A stretch of 49,678 nucleotides of DNA from JBJGXI01 sp045635475 (GTDB lineage: Bacteria > Bacillota > Bacilli > Bacillales > Amphibacillaceae): positions 1-49,678 of the forward strand of contig NZ_JBJGXI010000040.1 in NCBI RefSeq assembly GCF_045635475.1. The letters run 5' to 3'. Each line of letters begins with the position of its first letter. The first letter of the stretch is position 1. The notes beneath the pieces are model-generated. The model worked only from the letters and a program-made list of their open reading frames with translations, had not been told where the DNA came from and did no database searches. Made by a program: the position numbers and the translations under genes. Shown piece by piece: positions 23,340 through 32,298 of the stretch.

Positions 23340-24614
23340 ATGACAGAAAATGCAAGAAAGAACTGGGGGCGACTGATAAAATATCATCGTAAGCAACAAG
23401 GTTTAAAACAAGATGATATAGCTGTTGGTATTTGTACACCTTCTTATTTAAGTCGTATTGAAAATGGTGTCGTGGTTGCCGAACAAAATGTATATGAAAT
23501 GCTGTTGGCACGATTAGGAATTGACTTGGAGAGTGAGGTAGCAAATTTAGAGTTGAAACATTCTCTTCTAGAAAAAATTTACGCAAAATTATTATCGAAT
23601 GAAACTCTAACACAAAACGAATTAGCAAGGTTGGAGTCTTACCAAACGGAGGCTTTTCAACAAGAAGTTGATGTGCTAGCTGGTTTGGTCTATAGTCGGT
23701 ATTTGTCATCCATCGATTCGTTAACTGCAGCTAGAGAGCTATTAATGAAAATTGAACCTTTCATCACTTGGCATCAAGATAGGGTAACCCAAATGTATAT
23801 TGGGATTACAACGTATGTCCATATATCTTTTTTGGATTTCGAGGAGATTATTTTAAGAGAAGAACAACTGCATGTCAGCAATTACATGAATACTACCAGT
23901 CGATTTGAGCAAGCGAATTATCTTTATCATTTAGCTTTCGCACACCATCGCTATTATTCATTCCAGCAAGCTTTATATTACATCAATCTTGCGACAGAAG
24001 CGTTTACACATCATTACAAACCTTTATTTCAGTTGAAACTTTACTCTATGAAGGGGGTCATTCTGAATGCTTTACATAGATTTAAAGAAGCATTGTTGGA
24101 ATTTGAAGCAGGTCTAGAGTTATTGAGAAATGTTTCAGCTATACAAACGCCAAGGCAATGGAGTTCTCTCTATAACAACCTTGCCTATTGCTATGAATGT
24201 CAGGGTTTATTAAAGGAAGCGATGTCATATTACGAGCAAGCAAATAGCTTTGAGGAAGATTTGCATATTGTTATTAATTGGATGCGGGCTACATATCAAC
24301 AGGATGATGAAGAAACGCTGCTTAAGCTATTCACCAACTATCCAAGGGAACGATTTATAGTACTTCATCATCAGTATCAAAGAGATTTGTTGAAATATGC
24401 AAGTGATCGAGAGTACACACTAAATAAGTTAAAAGACATAGAAGAACTAGTTTTCCCTTATTTCTCAGAGCAAGAATATTATTCATTAACACTGTACTAT
24501 GCACCGTTATGGGCAGTATTTTATGAAGAAATCCATGCCTATAAGCGAGCAAACATTTGCTTCAAACACGCATTTATCGCAAGTGAAAAAGTGCGTCAGC
24601 GTATGAGTAGCTAA
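23340..24614 (+). CDS. RRNPP-type HTH/TPR regulator
   Basis: 424 aa from ATG 23340 (AGAGGTGA six bases upstream; ATG 23319 lacks a site). An XRE helix-turn-helix covers about residues 8-65 (WGRLIKYHRKQQGLKQDDIA...CTPSYLSRIENG), followed by helical TPR-like repeats to the end (for example YNNLAYCYECQGLLKEAMSYYEQA). Size and plan match peptide-sensing RRNPP regulators such as NprR. No pheromone precursor gene is visible next to it, so ligand and mode are open. An MFS gene starts 28 bp downstream and may be its target. Confidence 0.8.
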   Translation: MTENARKNWGRLIKYHRKQQGLKQDDIAVGICTPSYLSRIENGVVVAEQNVYEMLLARLGIDLESEVANLELKHSLLEKIYAKLLSNETLTQNELARLESYQTEAFQQEVDVLAGLVYSRYLSSIDSLTAARELLMKIEPFITWHQDRVTQMYIGITTYVHISFLDFEEIILREEQLHVSNYMNTTSRFEQANYLYHLAFAHHRYYSFQQALYYINLATEAFTHHYKPLFQLKLYSMKGVILNALHRFKEALLEFEAGLELLRNVSAIQTPRQWSSLYNNLAYCYECQGLLKEAMSYYEQANSFEEDLHIVINWMRATYQQDDEETLLKLFTNYPRERFIVLHHQYQRDLLKYASDREYTLNKLKDIEELVFPYFSEQEYYSLTLYYAPLWAVFYEEIHAYKRANICFKHAFIASEKVRQRMSS

Positions 24615-24642
24615 GATAGGAAACAGGGTAATCAATATAGAA

Positions 24643-25887
24643 ATGAGGAATTTAATGAAGGACATTTTGAGGGGTTGGAAAAATCCAGCTATTTTATTAT
24701 CATCCATCGGGTTTTCTAGTATAGGAGACTTTATTTATTTAGTAGCAATTAATATTATTGTATATCAGTTAACTGGTTCAGCAGCAGCGGTCGCAGGACT
24801 TTGGATAGTAGGTCCACTGACTAATATTGTTACAAAGTTCTGGACTGGAAGTTTTATTGATTATCGTAGTAAGAGAAAAGTAATGATTGTAACATACATA
24901 GTCAGAGCTGTTTTCATCTGCTTGATCCCACTCGCACCAAATATAGCAGTTATATACGTCATTTTGGTTATCCTAAGTGTAGCAAAAGCATTCTTCCATC
25001 CATCATCAATGACTTATATTGCTATACTTGTTTCTAAAGAAAAAAGAAAGCAATTTAATTCTATTCAATCTTTTACAAGTTCAGGAGCATTTATTATTGG
25101 ACCAGCAATCGGTGGCTCCCTTATTTTATTGACTTCTGTTGAAACAACATTGTGGCTAAATGCATTGTTCTTTCTGTTTTCAGCCATTTTGTTATTTTTT
25201 CTACCAGGTGAAGAAAATATTAATAAAGATAAAATTCCAACATTGACTTTTTCCCAAGTGGTTCAAGATTTTTCAATGGTTAAGAAGTTCATGTCCCAAA
25301 ATAAATACGTATCACTTACCTATCTTGGATTTATAATAGTTATGCTTTTTACCTTTGCAATGGATGCACAAGAAGTTGTATTTACACAGCAAATTATAGG
25401 GCTTTCTGAGATGGAGTACAGTCTATTGATAAGTATAACTGGAATTGGTTCTGTTATAGGTGCTATGTTACTTTCAATTTTTTCAAAATTATTCTCGCTT
25501 AGATATATGATTGTCATCGGTATTGTCATGATGACAATAGGTTATGTAATCTATGCATTTTCGTGGTCATTTCTATCAATTGTGGTTGGATTTGTAATCT
25601 TGGGTTTCTTTAACGTGTTCTTAAATGCTGGAATAACGACTTTTTACCAAAACAATGTTCCAGTAGAAATTATGGGTAGAGTGACGAGTATTTATCAGTT
25701 GATACAAAGTGCTGCTCAAGTGATATTTATTCTTGTAGTAGGTTTTGCAGCAGATTTAATTTCATTACGGCTTACAATTATCACGATGGCACTTGTGATG
25801 CTTTTCTTATCTATAATCTTTTCTTTTTCCGTATTGAAACCCAATAAAGCATTTTATTATCGAGAAGACTACAAAGGAAAAGACTAA
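24643..25887 (+). CDS. MFS efflux transporter (macrolide-efflux-like)
   Basis: 414 aa with about 12 membrane helices. The MFS_3-like features include an N-terminal amphipathic start (MKDILRGWKNPAILLSS), the D-x-RSKRKVM loop after helix 2 (DYRSKRKVM) and GIGSVIGAMLLS in the second half. ATG 24643 has a weak ribosome binding site; ATG 24655, after AGGAA, is also possible. It probably exports a drug or metabolite. Its closeness to the RRNPP regulator suggests joint control; substrate unknown. Confidence 0.85.
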   Translation: MRNLMKDILRGWKNPAILLSSIGFSSIGDFIYLVAINIIVYQLTGSAAAVAGLWIVGPLTNIVTKFWTGSFIDYRSKRKVMIVTYIVRAVFICLIPLAPNIAVIYVILVILSVAKAFFHPSSMTYIAILVSKEKRKQFNSIQSFTSSGAFIIGPAIGGSLILLTSVETTLWLNALFFLFSAILLFFLPGEENINKDKIPTLTFSQVVQDFSMVKKFMSQNKYVSLTYLGFIIVMLFTFAMDAQEVVFTQQIIGLSEMEYSLLISITGIGSVIGAMLLSIFSKLFSLRYMIVIGIVMMTIGYVIYAFSWSFLSIVVGFVILGFFNVFLNAGITTFYQNNVPVEIMGRVTSIYQLIQSAAQVIFILVVGFAADLISLRLTIITMALVMLFLSIIFSFSVLKPNKAFYYREDYKGKD

Positions 25888-26048
25888 CTAAGTGTTTCAG
25901 TAATAAAATTAACGTATTTAGAGTGTAAGTTGCTTATTGCATTAACAATGAGCTTATGTTGAACAAGAAACCAAAAATTTTAAGGCCCTATTGCTGCGCA
26001 GAACAACGATACTGTTCAATAGAAATGATTACGCAATTGCGGAAGACA

Positions 26049-26092
26049 AAAGCCTAATTACTCGGTAAATAAAAGGAGATTAGGCTTTTTTT
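26049..26092 (+). terminator. Terminator after the MFS gene
   Basis: AAAGCCTAAT (26049-26058) pairs with ATTAGGCTTT (26079-26088), then T run. The stretch 25888-26048 holds nothing else that I recognise. Confidence 0.8.
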
Positions 26093-26199
26093 ACTTGATG
26101 TTCTCTTTGAAAAACATGATGACAGCAAATGGTAAATTTCGTGTAACTGTTGGTTTAAAATGTGGCGCATGTAGTACATTACTTTGGCTGTGATCACTC

Positions 26200-26325
26200 C
26201 GAGTTCTCACTTAGGCAACTAGTTTAAAGAAAAACACTTAAACTAGCGAAAAGCGACTGCCTAGAGCGGAAATCACAAGCACTACGTCGCATTCTGGATA
26301 AACAACAATCTTTTAGAAAACAGCC
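26200..26325 (-). repeat. Dispersed repeat fragment
   Basis: Contains GCGGAAATCACAAGCACTACG and, on the minus strand, GGCTGTTTTCTAAAAGATTGT. Both are matched, apart and with changes, by the flanks of the composite repeat at 44070-44470. A partial copy of an intergenic repeat or mobile-element relic. It also has an inverted pair around 26218-26258 (ACTAGTTTAAAG / CTTAAACTAG). Confidence 0.55.
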
Positions 26326-26405
26326 TTTAATTGCTTCCTATCTTAGAGATCATAACATTTATCACCATATGTAGCAGGAAGCAAGAGCCCTTGCTTCCCC
26401 TTGAG

Positions 26406-26906
26406 TTATACGCAAGTAAACGATTGGATTTGTCTTAAGCTTAATCCGGAATACACCCATCTAAATCCAGTCCAGCGATATCCCGCTACAGATGTACGGC
26501 CGATATAGGTAGGGTAGAACCAGAAATCGCGGTTGCCTCTTAACCATATATACGTATATCTGAACATACAACCTCTAATACTGCCTGGATCAACAGCGAA
26601 TGTTTGTGCTTGCTGTGACTGAACTGGTGGGGCAGATGGTGGTGGAGCGGTTGGTGGTCCAAATTGTGATCCTTGACCTGGAGGTGGCCCCGTAGGAGGT
26701 CCCGGCTGTTGCCACCCCTGTCCTGGAGGTGGTCCCATAGGAGGTCCTGGCTGTTGCCCCTGTCCAGATGGGAAAAATGGAAATGCAATTGGTCCAAATC
26801 TTCCATCCTCAAATTGTCTTTCATCAAACGTATACTCGTATCCATAATCTAATGAACCTAAATCAGACCCACAATTACATGGTTGATTATAATAGTTATA
26901 ATTCAT
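26406..26906 (-). CDS. Proline/glycine-rich protein, possibly spore-surface
   Basis: 166 aa from the ATG at 26906, eight bases after AAAGGAG; an upstream in-frame ATG is too close to that site. N-terminal third is Tyr/Asn/Asp-rich (MNYNYYNQPCNCG). The middle (about 45-100) has imperfect repeats of GPPxGPPPGQG. The C-terminal ~60 residues are aromatic-rich with three cysteines over the protein (GCMFRYTYIWLRGNRDFWFYP). No signal peptide. The composition is reminiscent of spore coat or exosporium proteins, but I do not recognise the family. Confidence 0.75.
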   Translation of the reverse strand: MNYNYYNQPCNCGSDLGSLDYGYEYTFDERQFEDGRFGPIAFPFFPSGQGQQPGPPMGPPPGQGWQQPGPPTGPPPGQGSQFGPPTAPPPSAPPVQSQQAQTFAVDPGSIRGCMFRYTYIWLRGNRDFWFYPTYIGRTSVAGYRWTGFRWVYSGLSLRQIQSFTCV

Positions 26907-27000
26907 TACATACACTCCTTTCTAGGCATACAACATCCTATTCATGTGACAATCAACTATAAACTTGTACGCTTGAAATTGGACGTATACCTAGGAGGGT

Positions 27001-27035
27001 TGATCCTGACATGAAGGGTCAGGCACCGTGTCCCA
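27001..27035. repeat. Short hairpin repeat after the helicase gene
   Basis: CCTGAC/GTCAGG hairpin (27005-27023) followed by GCACCGTGTCCC. I recall similar sequences as scattered repeats in related Bacillaceae, from memory only. It lies 20 bp after the helicase stop codon. Confidence 0.4.
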
Positions 27036-27043
27036 CAAATCTA

Positions 27044-29350
27044 TCAAAATAACTTAGATACGTTACCTGTCCCCTTGTTTCGCCACTCCTCAGGCAACAG
27101 CGCCTGATACTTCTGTTGCAAAAAACGATCATCGACAAGTATGATTACACCTCGGTCTGTTTCCGAGCGGATCAATCTTCCGCCTGCCTGTAGCACTTTG
27201 TTCATCCCGGGGAATACGTACGCATAGTCGTAGCCGTTTTTGCCAACACCGTTAAAATAGTCTTTAATAATGTTACGCTCCAATCCAAATTGCGGCAACC
27301 CGACACCAATGACAATTACACCATTCAACCGGTCACCTTTGAGATCAACACCTTCAGAGAATATGCCACCTAGAACGGCAAAACCGACCAGCTTTTGCTC
27401 AGCATTCGCTTGGAAGGCAGCAAGGAAATCTTCCCGTTCTGCCTCCGACATCCCTCTGTCCTGCACAATCGTCGGAATGTTATAACCTTCCTCTAGAAAT
27501 TGCTCATAAATCGTGATCATGTACTGGTAAGATGGAAAGAAAACGAGAAAATTGCCATCATGCTCCTTGGCAACTTGTCCAATCATTTTCGCCATCGGTG
27601 CTTTCGTTTTTTCCCGGTCTCGATATCTAGTAGATAGGGGCTGGATTGCAACCTCCACATTCTCTTTTGCAAACGGAGAGGGAACGGACAACCAATAGTC
27701 TTCATCACTGGCACCAAGCATATCGCGATAATAATCGAGTGGTGACAGTGTGGCAGAAAAATAGATTTTCGTCCGGTAGTTTTTGCCCATTTGCTTCAAG
27801 AGTGCTGAAGGATCAAGGCAGAATAACTTCAGATGCACTTCGCTATTTTCATATTCGACGTACGTTTTATACTGCTCTCCATAATATTGTGCAATTCGGA
27901 GAAATCCCTGTGCAGAAAAATAGCCATCTAGCAGTTGCTGCTCCGATTCGCCGTCACGCTGCTGCACCAGCTCTTTTTCCGCATGTGAACTGAACGCCTC
28001 CAGTTCATCCAAAAGGGTCTCTGGAATCTCATCTAATAGGAGCGTTCGCTGCGCATCACATTGTTTTTTCAATGCAAGCAAGTGATCATTGACCGTCTTG
28101 GCCGCATTGGCAACCTGTTTGTTAACATTGTTATACGCACGATTAATCTCAAGAAAAGGTGACTTGTACAAATCGGCGGAGAACATTTCACGTGCTCGAT
28201 CGACAAGGTTGTGTGCCTCATCAATCAGCAACACGGTCTGTTTTTTCTGTTCTTCGAAAAATCGTTTCAAGGACACACGTGGGTCGAAAATGTAATTATA
28301 ATCACAAATTATTGCATCGGCGGCATAAGCCACATCAAGGGAAAATTCAAATGGACAAACTGTATGCTTACGTGCATATCGTTCAATTGTCTTTCGGTCA
28401 ATTAGTTTTTCGTTTGCTAGTATATCGATGACAGCGCCGTTAATCCGGTCATAATAACCATCTGCAAACGGGCAAAAATCCTTTTGGCAAATCGTCTTAT
28501 CTTGAAAGCAAACCTTATCTTTAGCGGTGATTGTCACGGCGTTCATGCACAGGCCTTGTTGTTGCATGAGCGTGAATGCTTCTTCGGCAGTCTCACGCGT
28601 AATCGTCTTTGCTGTTAAATAAAAAATGCGCTGTGCATGACCTTCGCCAATTGCTTTCACAGCGGGAAAGGTAGTTGAAATCGTCTTGCCGATTCCGGTC
28701 GGTGCTTTGGCAAACAGCCCCTTTTTATCTTTAATCGTTTTGTACACAGCACCTGCAAGTTTTCGTTGGCCATCTCGATACGCATCAAATGGAAACGCCA
28801 GCTCCTTCATGCTTGTATCTCTTTCTTCCCGATGCTTGACCATTAAAGAAGCATAGGGGAAATACGCCTCGATCGTTTCCATCATAAAAGCTTGGAGCTC
28901 ATCGTGGCGGAAGCTTGTTCTAAAATGCTTTTTTTCTTCTAAATCAACATGCACATAAGTTAACTGAACATCCACCTCACTGAGCTGATGGTCGACTGCA
29001 TACATATAGGCATAGCATTTAGCCTGTGCCCAGTGAACGGGATACGTGTCTGCTGTAATGGCCTGCAAGTCGCCCGATGTTGACTTGATCTCATCCACAG
29101 TCACCCGGTCATCCGCAAATAACAGCCCGTCACATCGCCCATCGATCACAAAGGTTAATCCCTCGTAAGGAATCTCTGCACTAACGTAATATTCTTTTTC
29201 ATCGCTATCATTGTACGTCCGTTGAACCTTCTGGTGTGCTTTCGTTCCATCAAGTAACGTGCTGCTCGTCCGGAATCGGGAATCAATACTGCCGGAGCTA
29301 TAGACGTACTCTACTAATGAGCGGACAGAGATAGTTATTTTATCTGGCAT
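27044..29350 (-). CDS. Cas4-like nuclease fused to DinG/Rad3-type helicase
   Basis: 768 aa. Residues 1-190 form a PD-(D/E)XK nuclease-like domain: GTKAH (H39), D70/D74 (VIDGRCDG), DEIKS (E87, K89) and QAKCYAYMYA. The helicase part has Walker A APTGIGKT (216-223), four cysteines spaced for an Fe-S cluster (C281, C288, C293, C332), DEAH (377-380) and a late motif VI (GRLIRSETDRG). Fe-S superfamily 2 helicases of this type unwind 5'-3' in DNA repair. RBS is weak (AGGTGATCTC). Alone on the minus strand with no cas genes, so a housekeeping repair role is more likely than CRISPR. Confidence 0.88.
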   Translation of the reverse strand: MPDKITISVRSLVEYVYSSGSIDSRFRTSSTLLDGTKAHQKVQRTYNDSDEKEYYVSAEIPYEGLTFVIDGRCDGLLFADDRVTVDEIKSTSGDLQAITADTYPVHWAQAKCYAYMYAVDHQLSEVDVQLTYVHVDLEEKKHFRTSFRHDELQAFMMETIEAYFPYASLMVKHREERDTSMKELAFPFDAYRDGQRKLAGAVYKTIKDKKGLFAKAPTGIGKTISTTFPAVKAIGEGHAQRIFYLTAKTITRETAEEAFTLMQQQGLCMNAVTITAKDKVCFQDKTICQKDFCPFADGYYDRINGAVIDILANEKLIDRKTIERYARKHTVCPFEFSLDVAYAADAIICDYNYIFDPRVSLKRFFEEQKKQTVLLIDEAHNLVDRAREMFSADLYKSPFLEINRAYNNVNKQVANAAKTVNDHLLALKKQCDAQRTLLLDEIPETLLDELEAFSSHAEKELVQQRDGESEQQLLDGYFSAQGFLRIAQYYGEQYKTYVEYENSEVHLKLFCLDPSALLKQMGKNYRTKIYFSATLSPLDYYRDMLGASDEDYWLSVPSPFAKENVEVAIQPLSTRYRDREKTKAPMAKMIGQVAKEHDGNFLVFFPSYQYMITIYEQFLEEGYNIPTIVQDRGMSEAEREDFLAAFQANAEQKLVGFAVLGGIFSEGVDLKGDRLNGVIVIGVGLPQFGLERNIIKDYFNGVGKNGYDYAYVFPGMNKVLQAGGRLIRSETDRGVIILVDDRFLQQKYQALLPEEWRNKGTGNVSKLF

Positions 29351-29473
29351 GAGATCACCTGTTCTAGTGTTTTTTTCTATTATAACATGTTGAGTAATGA
29401 TATTTTATGTGCAGTTTTACAGTCTATTATATGATAGTTAAGATTACAAAGCATAAATAATCAATAAATTTAA

Positions 29474-29502
29474 TTGAGAACCGTTATCACTTAGTGTATA
29501 TT
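29474..29502 (+). promoter_or_regulatory. Promoter with Fur box for the flavin reductase
   Basis: TTGAGA (29474-29479) and TATATT (29497-29502), 17-bp spacing. TGAGAAC-C-GTTATCA (29475-29489) is a 7-1-7 dyad matching the Bacillus Fur box TGATAATnATTATCA at 11 of 14 arm positions, and it covers the -35. Iron-repressed expression is expected. Confidence 0.65.
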
Positions 29503-29542
29503 AGATAGTAACAATACATAATGGAGTAAAGGGGATTATATA

Positions 29543-30241
29543 ATGCAAATTTACTGGACTAAAGTAAATAAGATTATTCAAGAAACGCCTGAGGTTAAAA
29601 CGTACATGCTCGACTGTCCGAAAGAATTTACATGGGAAGAAGGTTCTCACACCCACTTCGCACTGCAGGGTTTTAATGCCGGAGATAAACCTAACCGCAG
29701 CCTGATTCGACATATGTCTATCTCTACTTTACCGCACGAAGATTCAATCGGTATAACAACACGCATCAAAGAAGAGTGCTCTGAGTTTAAGACGATTTTA
29801 AGAAATCTTGAAGTCGGCAATGAAGTTGCAATATTTAAAACGCATTCAAATGTACCGCTTAAAAGAGAAGATAAAAATGTTTACCTGCTATCATCAGGTG
29901 TAGGCGTGGCAACTTTTAGACCGCTTGTACTTGATTATTTCGAACGTGCTGACAACGTCAATCAAATTCATTCCTTGAATATCGACTCATCAAAAGATTT
30001 CTTATTTACTAATATTTTCAATTCCGCACCTGACAAGAAGTTCACGTCCAAGTTCGTCGATAACCGTAATGACTATTATGAAGAAGTAAAAAACCTTGCT
30101 GCAGACAAGGATGGAATCTTCTATATAGTTGGCAGTGACGAGTTCCTCGTTCAGAATATTGAACTACTTCGTGAGCAGGGCATTAAGCCGGAACAAATTA
30201 TGCTCGACAAGCATGAAAAACAACTACTAGAATTCTTGTGA
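29543..30241 (+). CDS. Ferredoxin/flavodoxin-reductase-family oxidoreductase
   Basis: 232 aa. FAD-binding motif RHMSIST near residue 56, then a NAD(P)-binding half with SSGVGVATFRPL (about 117-128) and a C-terminal GSDEFLVQN segment. Small FNR-fold reductases of this kind supply electrons to flavins, haem or siderophore iron. The Fur-like box on its promoter suggests a role in iron release or reduction. AAAGGGG precedes ATG by 11 bp. It stands alone between a Fur-type promoter and a terminator. Partner unknown. Confidence 0.8.
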   Translation: MQIYWTKVNKIIQETPEVKTYMLDCPKEFTWEEGSHTHFALQGFNAGDKPNRSLIRHMSISTLPHEDSIGITTRIKEECSEFKTILRNLEVGNEVAIFKTHSNVPLKREDKNVYLLSSGVGVATFRPLVLDYFERADNVNQIHSLNIDSSKDFLFTNIFNSAPDKKFTSKFVDNRNDYYEEVKNLAADKDGIFYIVGSDEFLVQNIELLREQGIKPEQIMLDKHEKQLLEFL

Positions 30242-30294
30242 CATTTTAAGTGAGACAAAGTATTTCTGTAAAATATTAAATAGCTGTTTCATAG

Positions 30295-30343
30295 AGCCAA
30301 AATATACAGTGTTTTATTATGAAAAAGTATATTTTGGCTTTTT
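30295..30343 (+). terminator. Terminator after the flavin reductase
   Basis: Perfect 13-bp arms AGCCAAAATATAC (30295-30307) and GTATATTTTGGCT (30327-30339), then T run. Confidence 0.9.
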
Positions 30344-30455
30344 GTAATTCTTGGCTATATAAAATCTGGACGTTGATTAACAAATGTCTTGTTTTATTAA
30401 AATCACTATTGAAATCGGTTACAATGTAGTTGGGATTTTAGAATGGGGGATGGAT

Positions 30456-32111
30456 ATGGAGTACGATGTTATCGTGGTTGGAGCGGGTCTTGCTGGGTTA
30501 GTTGCAACAGCAGAAATTGCAGATGCTGGAAAAAAGGTATTACTACTTGATCAAGAACCGGAAGCATCATTTGGAGGACAAGCATGGTGGTCTTTCGGAG
30601 GTTTGTTTCTTGTAGATTCACCTGAGCAACGTAGGATGGGGATCAAAGATTCAAAGGAATTAGCTTGGCAAGACTGGCTCGGAACTGCTGGGTTTGACCG
30701 GGATGCTGACGAGGACTATTGGGCAAGAAAGTGGGCACAGGCTTATGTAGATTTCGCTGCTGGAGAAAAACGTTCCTGGCTACAAAGTATGGGGCTCAAA
30801 TTTTTTCCGGTTGTCGGATGGGCAGAGCGTGGTGGTTATTTAGCGGACGGTCATGGTAACTCTGTACCACGATTTCACATTGTGTGGGGCACAGGTCCTG
30901 GGATTGTTGCGCCGTTTGAACAACGAGTTAGGGAGCATCTGAAAAGTGGGGCGGTAGTATACAAGCCACGTCATCGTGTCGATCAGCTTATAAGTAGTAA
31001 TGGAAGGATTGTTGGAGTCAATGGAGCTGTTCTTGCTACAAGTAATGCAGCTCGTGGTGAAGCAAGCTCTAGAGAGGCAATTAATGAATTTGAGTATAGT
31101 GCACAAGCTGTGCTTGTTTCAAGCGGTGGATTAGGTGGTAATCCAGAACTCATTCGTAAAAATTGGCCGAGTCGACTCGGTAATCCTCCCGAGCAGATGA
31201 TCTCCGGTGTACCAGAACATGTCGATGGCCGTATGCTGTCAATTACCGAAGAAGCGGGAGGTCGAATCGTTAACCGCGATCGCATGTGGCACTATACAGA
31301 AGGAATAAAAAATTGGGATCCTGTGTGGAAAAATCATGGTATTCGAATACTGCCTGGACCGTCATCGCTTTGGTTAGACGCAAAAGGAAATCGCTTTTCT
31401 GCCCCGAACTTTCCAGGATTCGATACATTGGGCACGCTAGAAGCTATTCAAAAAACAGGATACAGCTATTCTTGGTTTATTTTGACACGAAAAATTATTG
31501 AGCGTGAATTTGCGTTATCGGGTTCAGAGCAAAATCCTGATTTAACAGGAAAAAGTATTAAAAAGGTGCTAGGTCGAGCATTACCTGGTGCACCAGGACC
31601 AGTACAAGCATTTATGGATAAGGGGGAGGACTTCATTATTGCAGATAATTTGCCTGAACTTGTTTCTGAAATGAACAAATTAACTGGTGATAATCTTCTG
31701 CAAGTTGATGAAATTGAGCGGCAAATACAGGCGCGTGATCGTGCTATAGATCATACGTTCACGAAGGATTTGCAAATAACAGCAATCCGAGGAGCGCGTA
31801 AATACCTTGGTGATAAATTGATTCGAGTTGCATCTCCTCACAAAATACTGGATTCAAAAAATGGACCGTTAATTGCTGTCCGGTTAAATATCGTTAGTCG
31901 GAAAACATTAGGTGGCTTGCAGACAGATTTATCAGGAAGGGTGTTAAGTTCTGCCGGTGAACCTATTCCCGGTTTATATGGTGCAGGAGAAGTAACTGGA
32001 TTCGGTGGGGGAGGACTGCACGGATATAGAGCACTAGAAGGAACATTTCTTGGAGGCTGCCTCTTTACAGGACGCGTAGCAGGACGAGCGATAGTAAAAC
32101 AACTGCAATAA
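30456..32111 (+). CDS. FAD-binding dehydrogenase (fumarate reductase/KstD-like)
   Basis: 551 aa from ATG 30456, after GGGGG at 30445-30449; in-frame upstream ATGs lack a site. The dinucleotide fold VVGAGLAGLVATAEIADAGK opens the protein, followed by GGQAWWSFGGLF and a C-terminal FAD-contact stretch GAGEVTGFGGGGLHG. This is the layout of a family annotated as putative FAD-binding dehydrogenases, related to 3-ketosteroid dehydrogenases and fumarate reductases. Substrate unknown. No neighbour suggests a pathway. Confidence 0.85.
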   Translation: MEYDVIVVGAGLAGLVATAEIADAGKKVLLLDQEPEASFGGQAWWSFGGLFLVDSPEQRRMGIKDSKELAWQDWLGTAGFDRDADEDYWARKWAQAYVDFAAGEKRSWLQSMGLKFFPVVGWAERGGYLADGHGNSVPRFHIVWGTGPGIVAPFEQRVREHLKSGAVVYKPRHRVDQLISSNGRIVGVNGAVLATSNAARGEASSREAINEFEYSAQAVLVSSGGLGGNPELIRKNWPSRLGNPPEQMISGVPEHVDGRMLSITEEAGGRIVNRDRMWHYTEGIKNWDPVWKNHGIRILPGPSSLWLDAKGNRFSAPNFPGFDTLGTLEAIQKTGYSYSWFILTRKIIEREFALSGSEQNPDLTGKSIKKVLGRALPGAPGPVQAFMDKGEDFIIADNLPELVSEMNKLTGDNLLQVDEIERQIQARDRAIDHTFTKDLQITAIRGARKYLGDKLIRVASPHKILDSKNGPLIAVRLNIVSRKTLGGLQTDLSGRVLSSAGEPIPGLYGAGEVTGFGGGGLHGYRALEGTFLGGCLFTGRVAGRAIVKQLQ

Positions 32112-32298
32112 TGCCTGGGAAAAGCAACCAATCAAGCTTAGTATTGAAGTAGCTGTATTTCGTTTTAGCGGACAATTAATTGCTAGTCTTATATAGCATA
32201 GTATATTATCATGAAGGTATAACTATGAAACTATAACTATGGTAAAAAATCTAGTAATTATTAAGCTGAAATTCGAGACCAAGTAGGAGTTATTTAGA

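Noticed and set aside
23076..23399. 107-aa minus-strand ORF upstream of the RRNPP gene
   Set aside because: No ribosome binding site, overlaps the start of the real gene, and its composition is unlike a protein.
27044..29350. Type IV CRISPR CasDinG locus
   Set aside because: No csf genes, array or other cas genes nearby.
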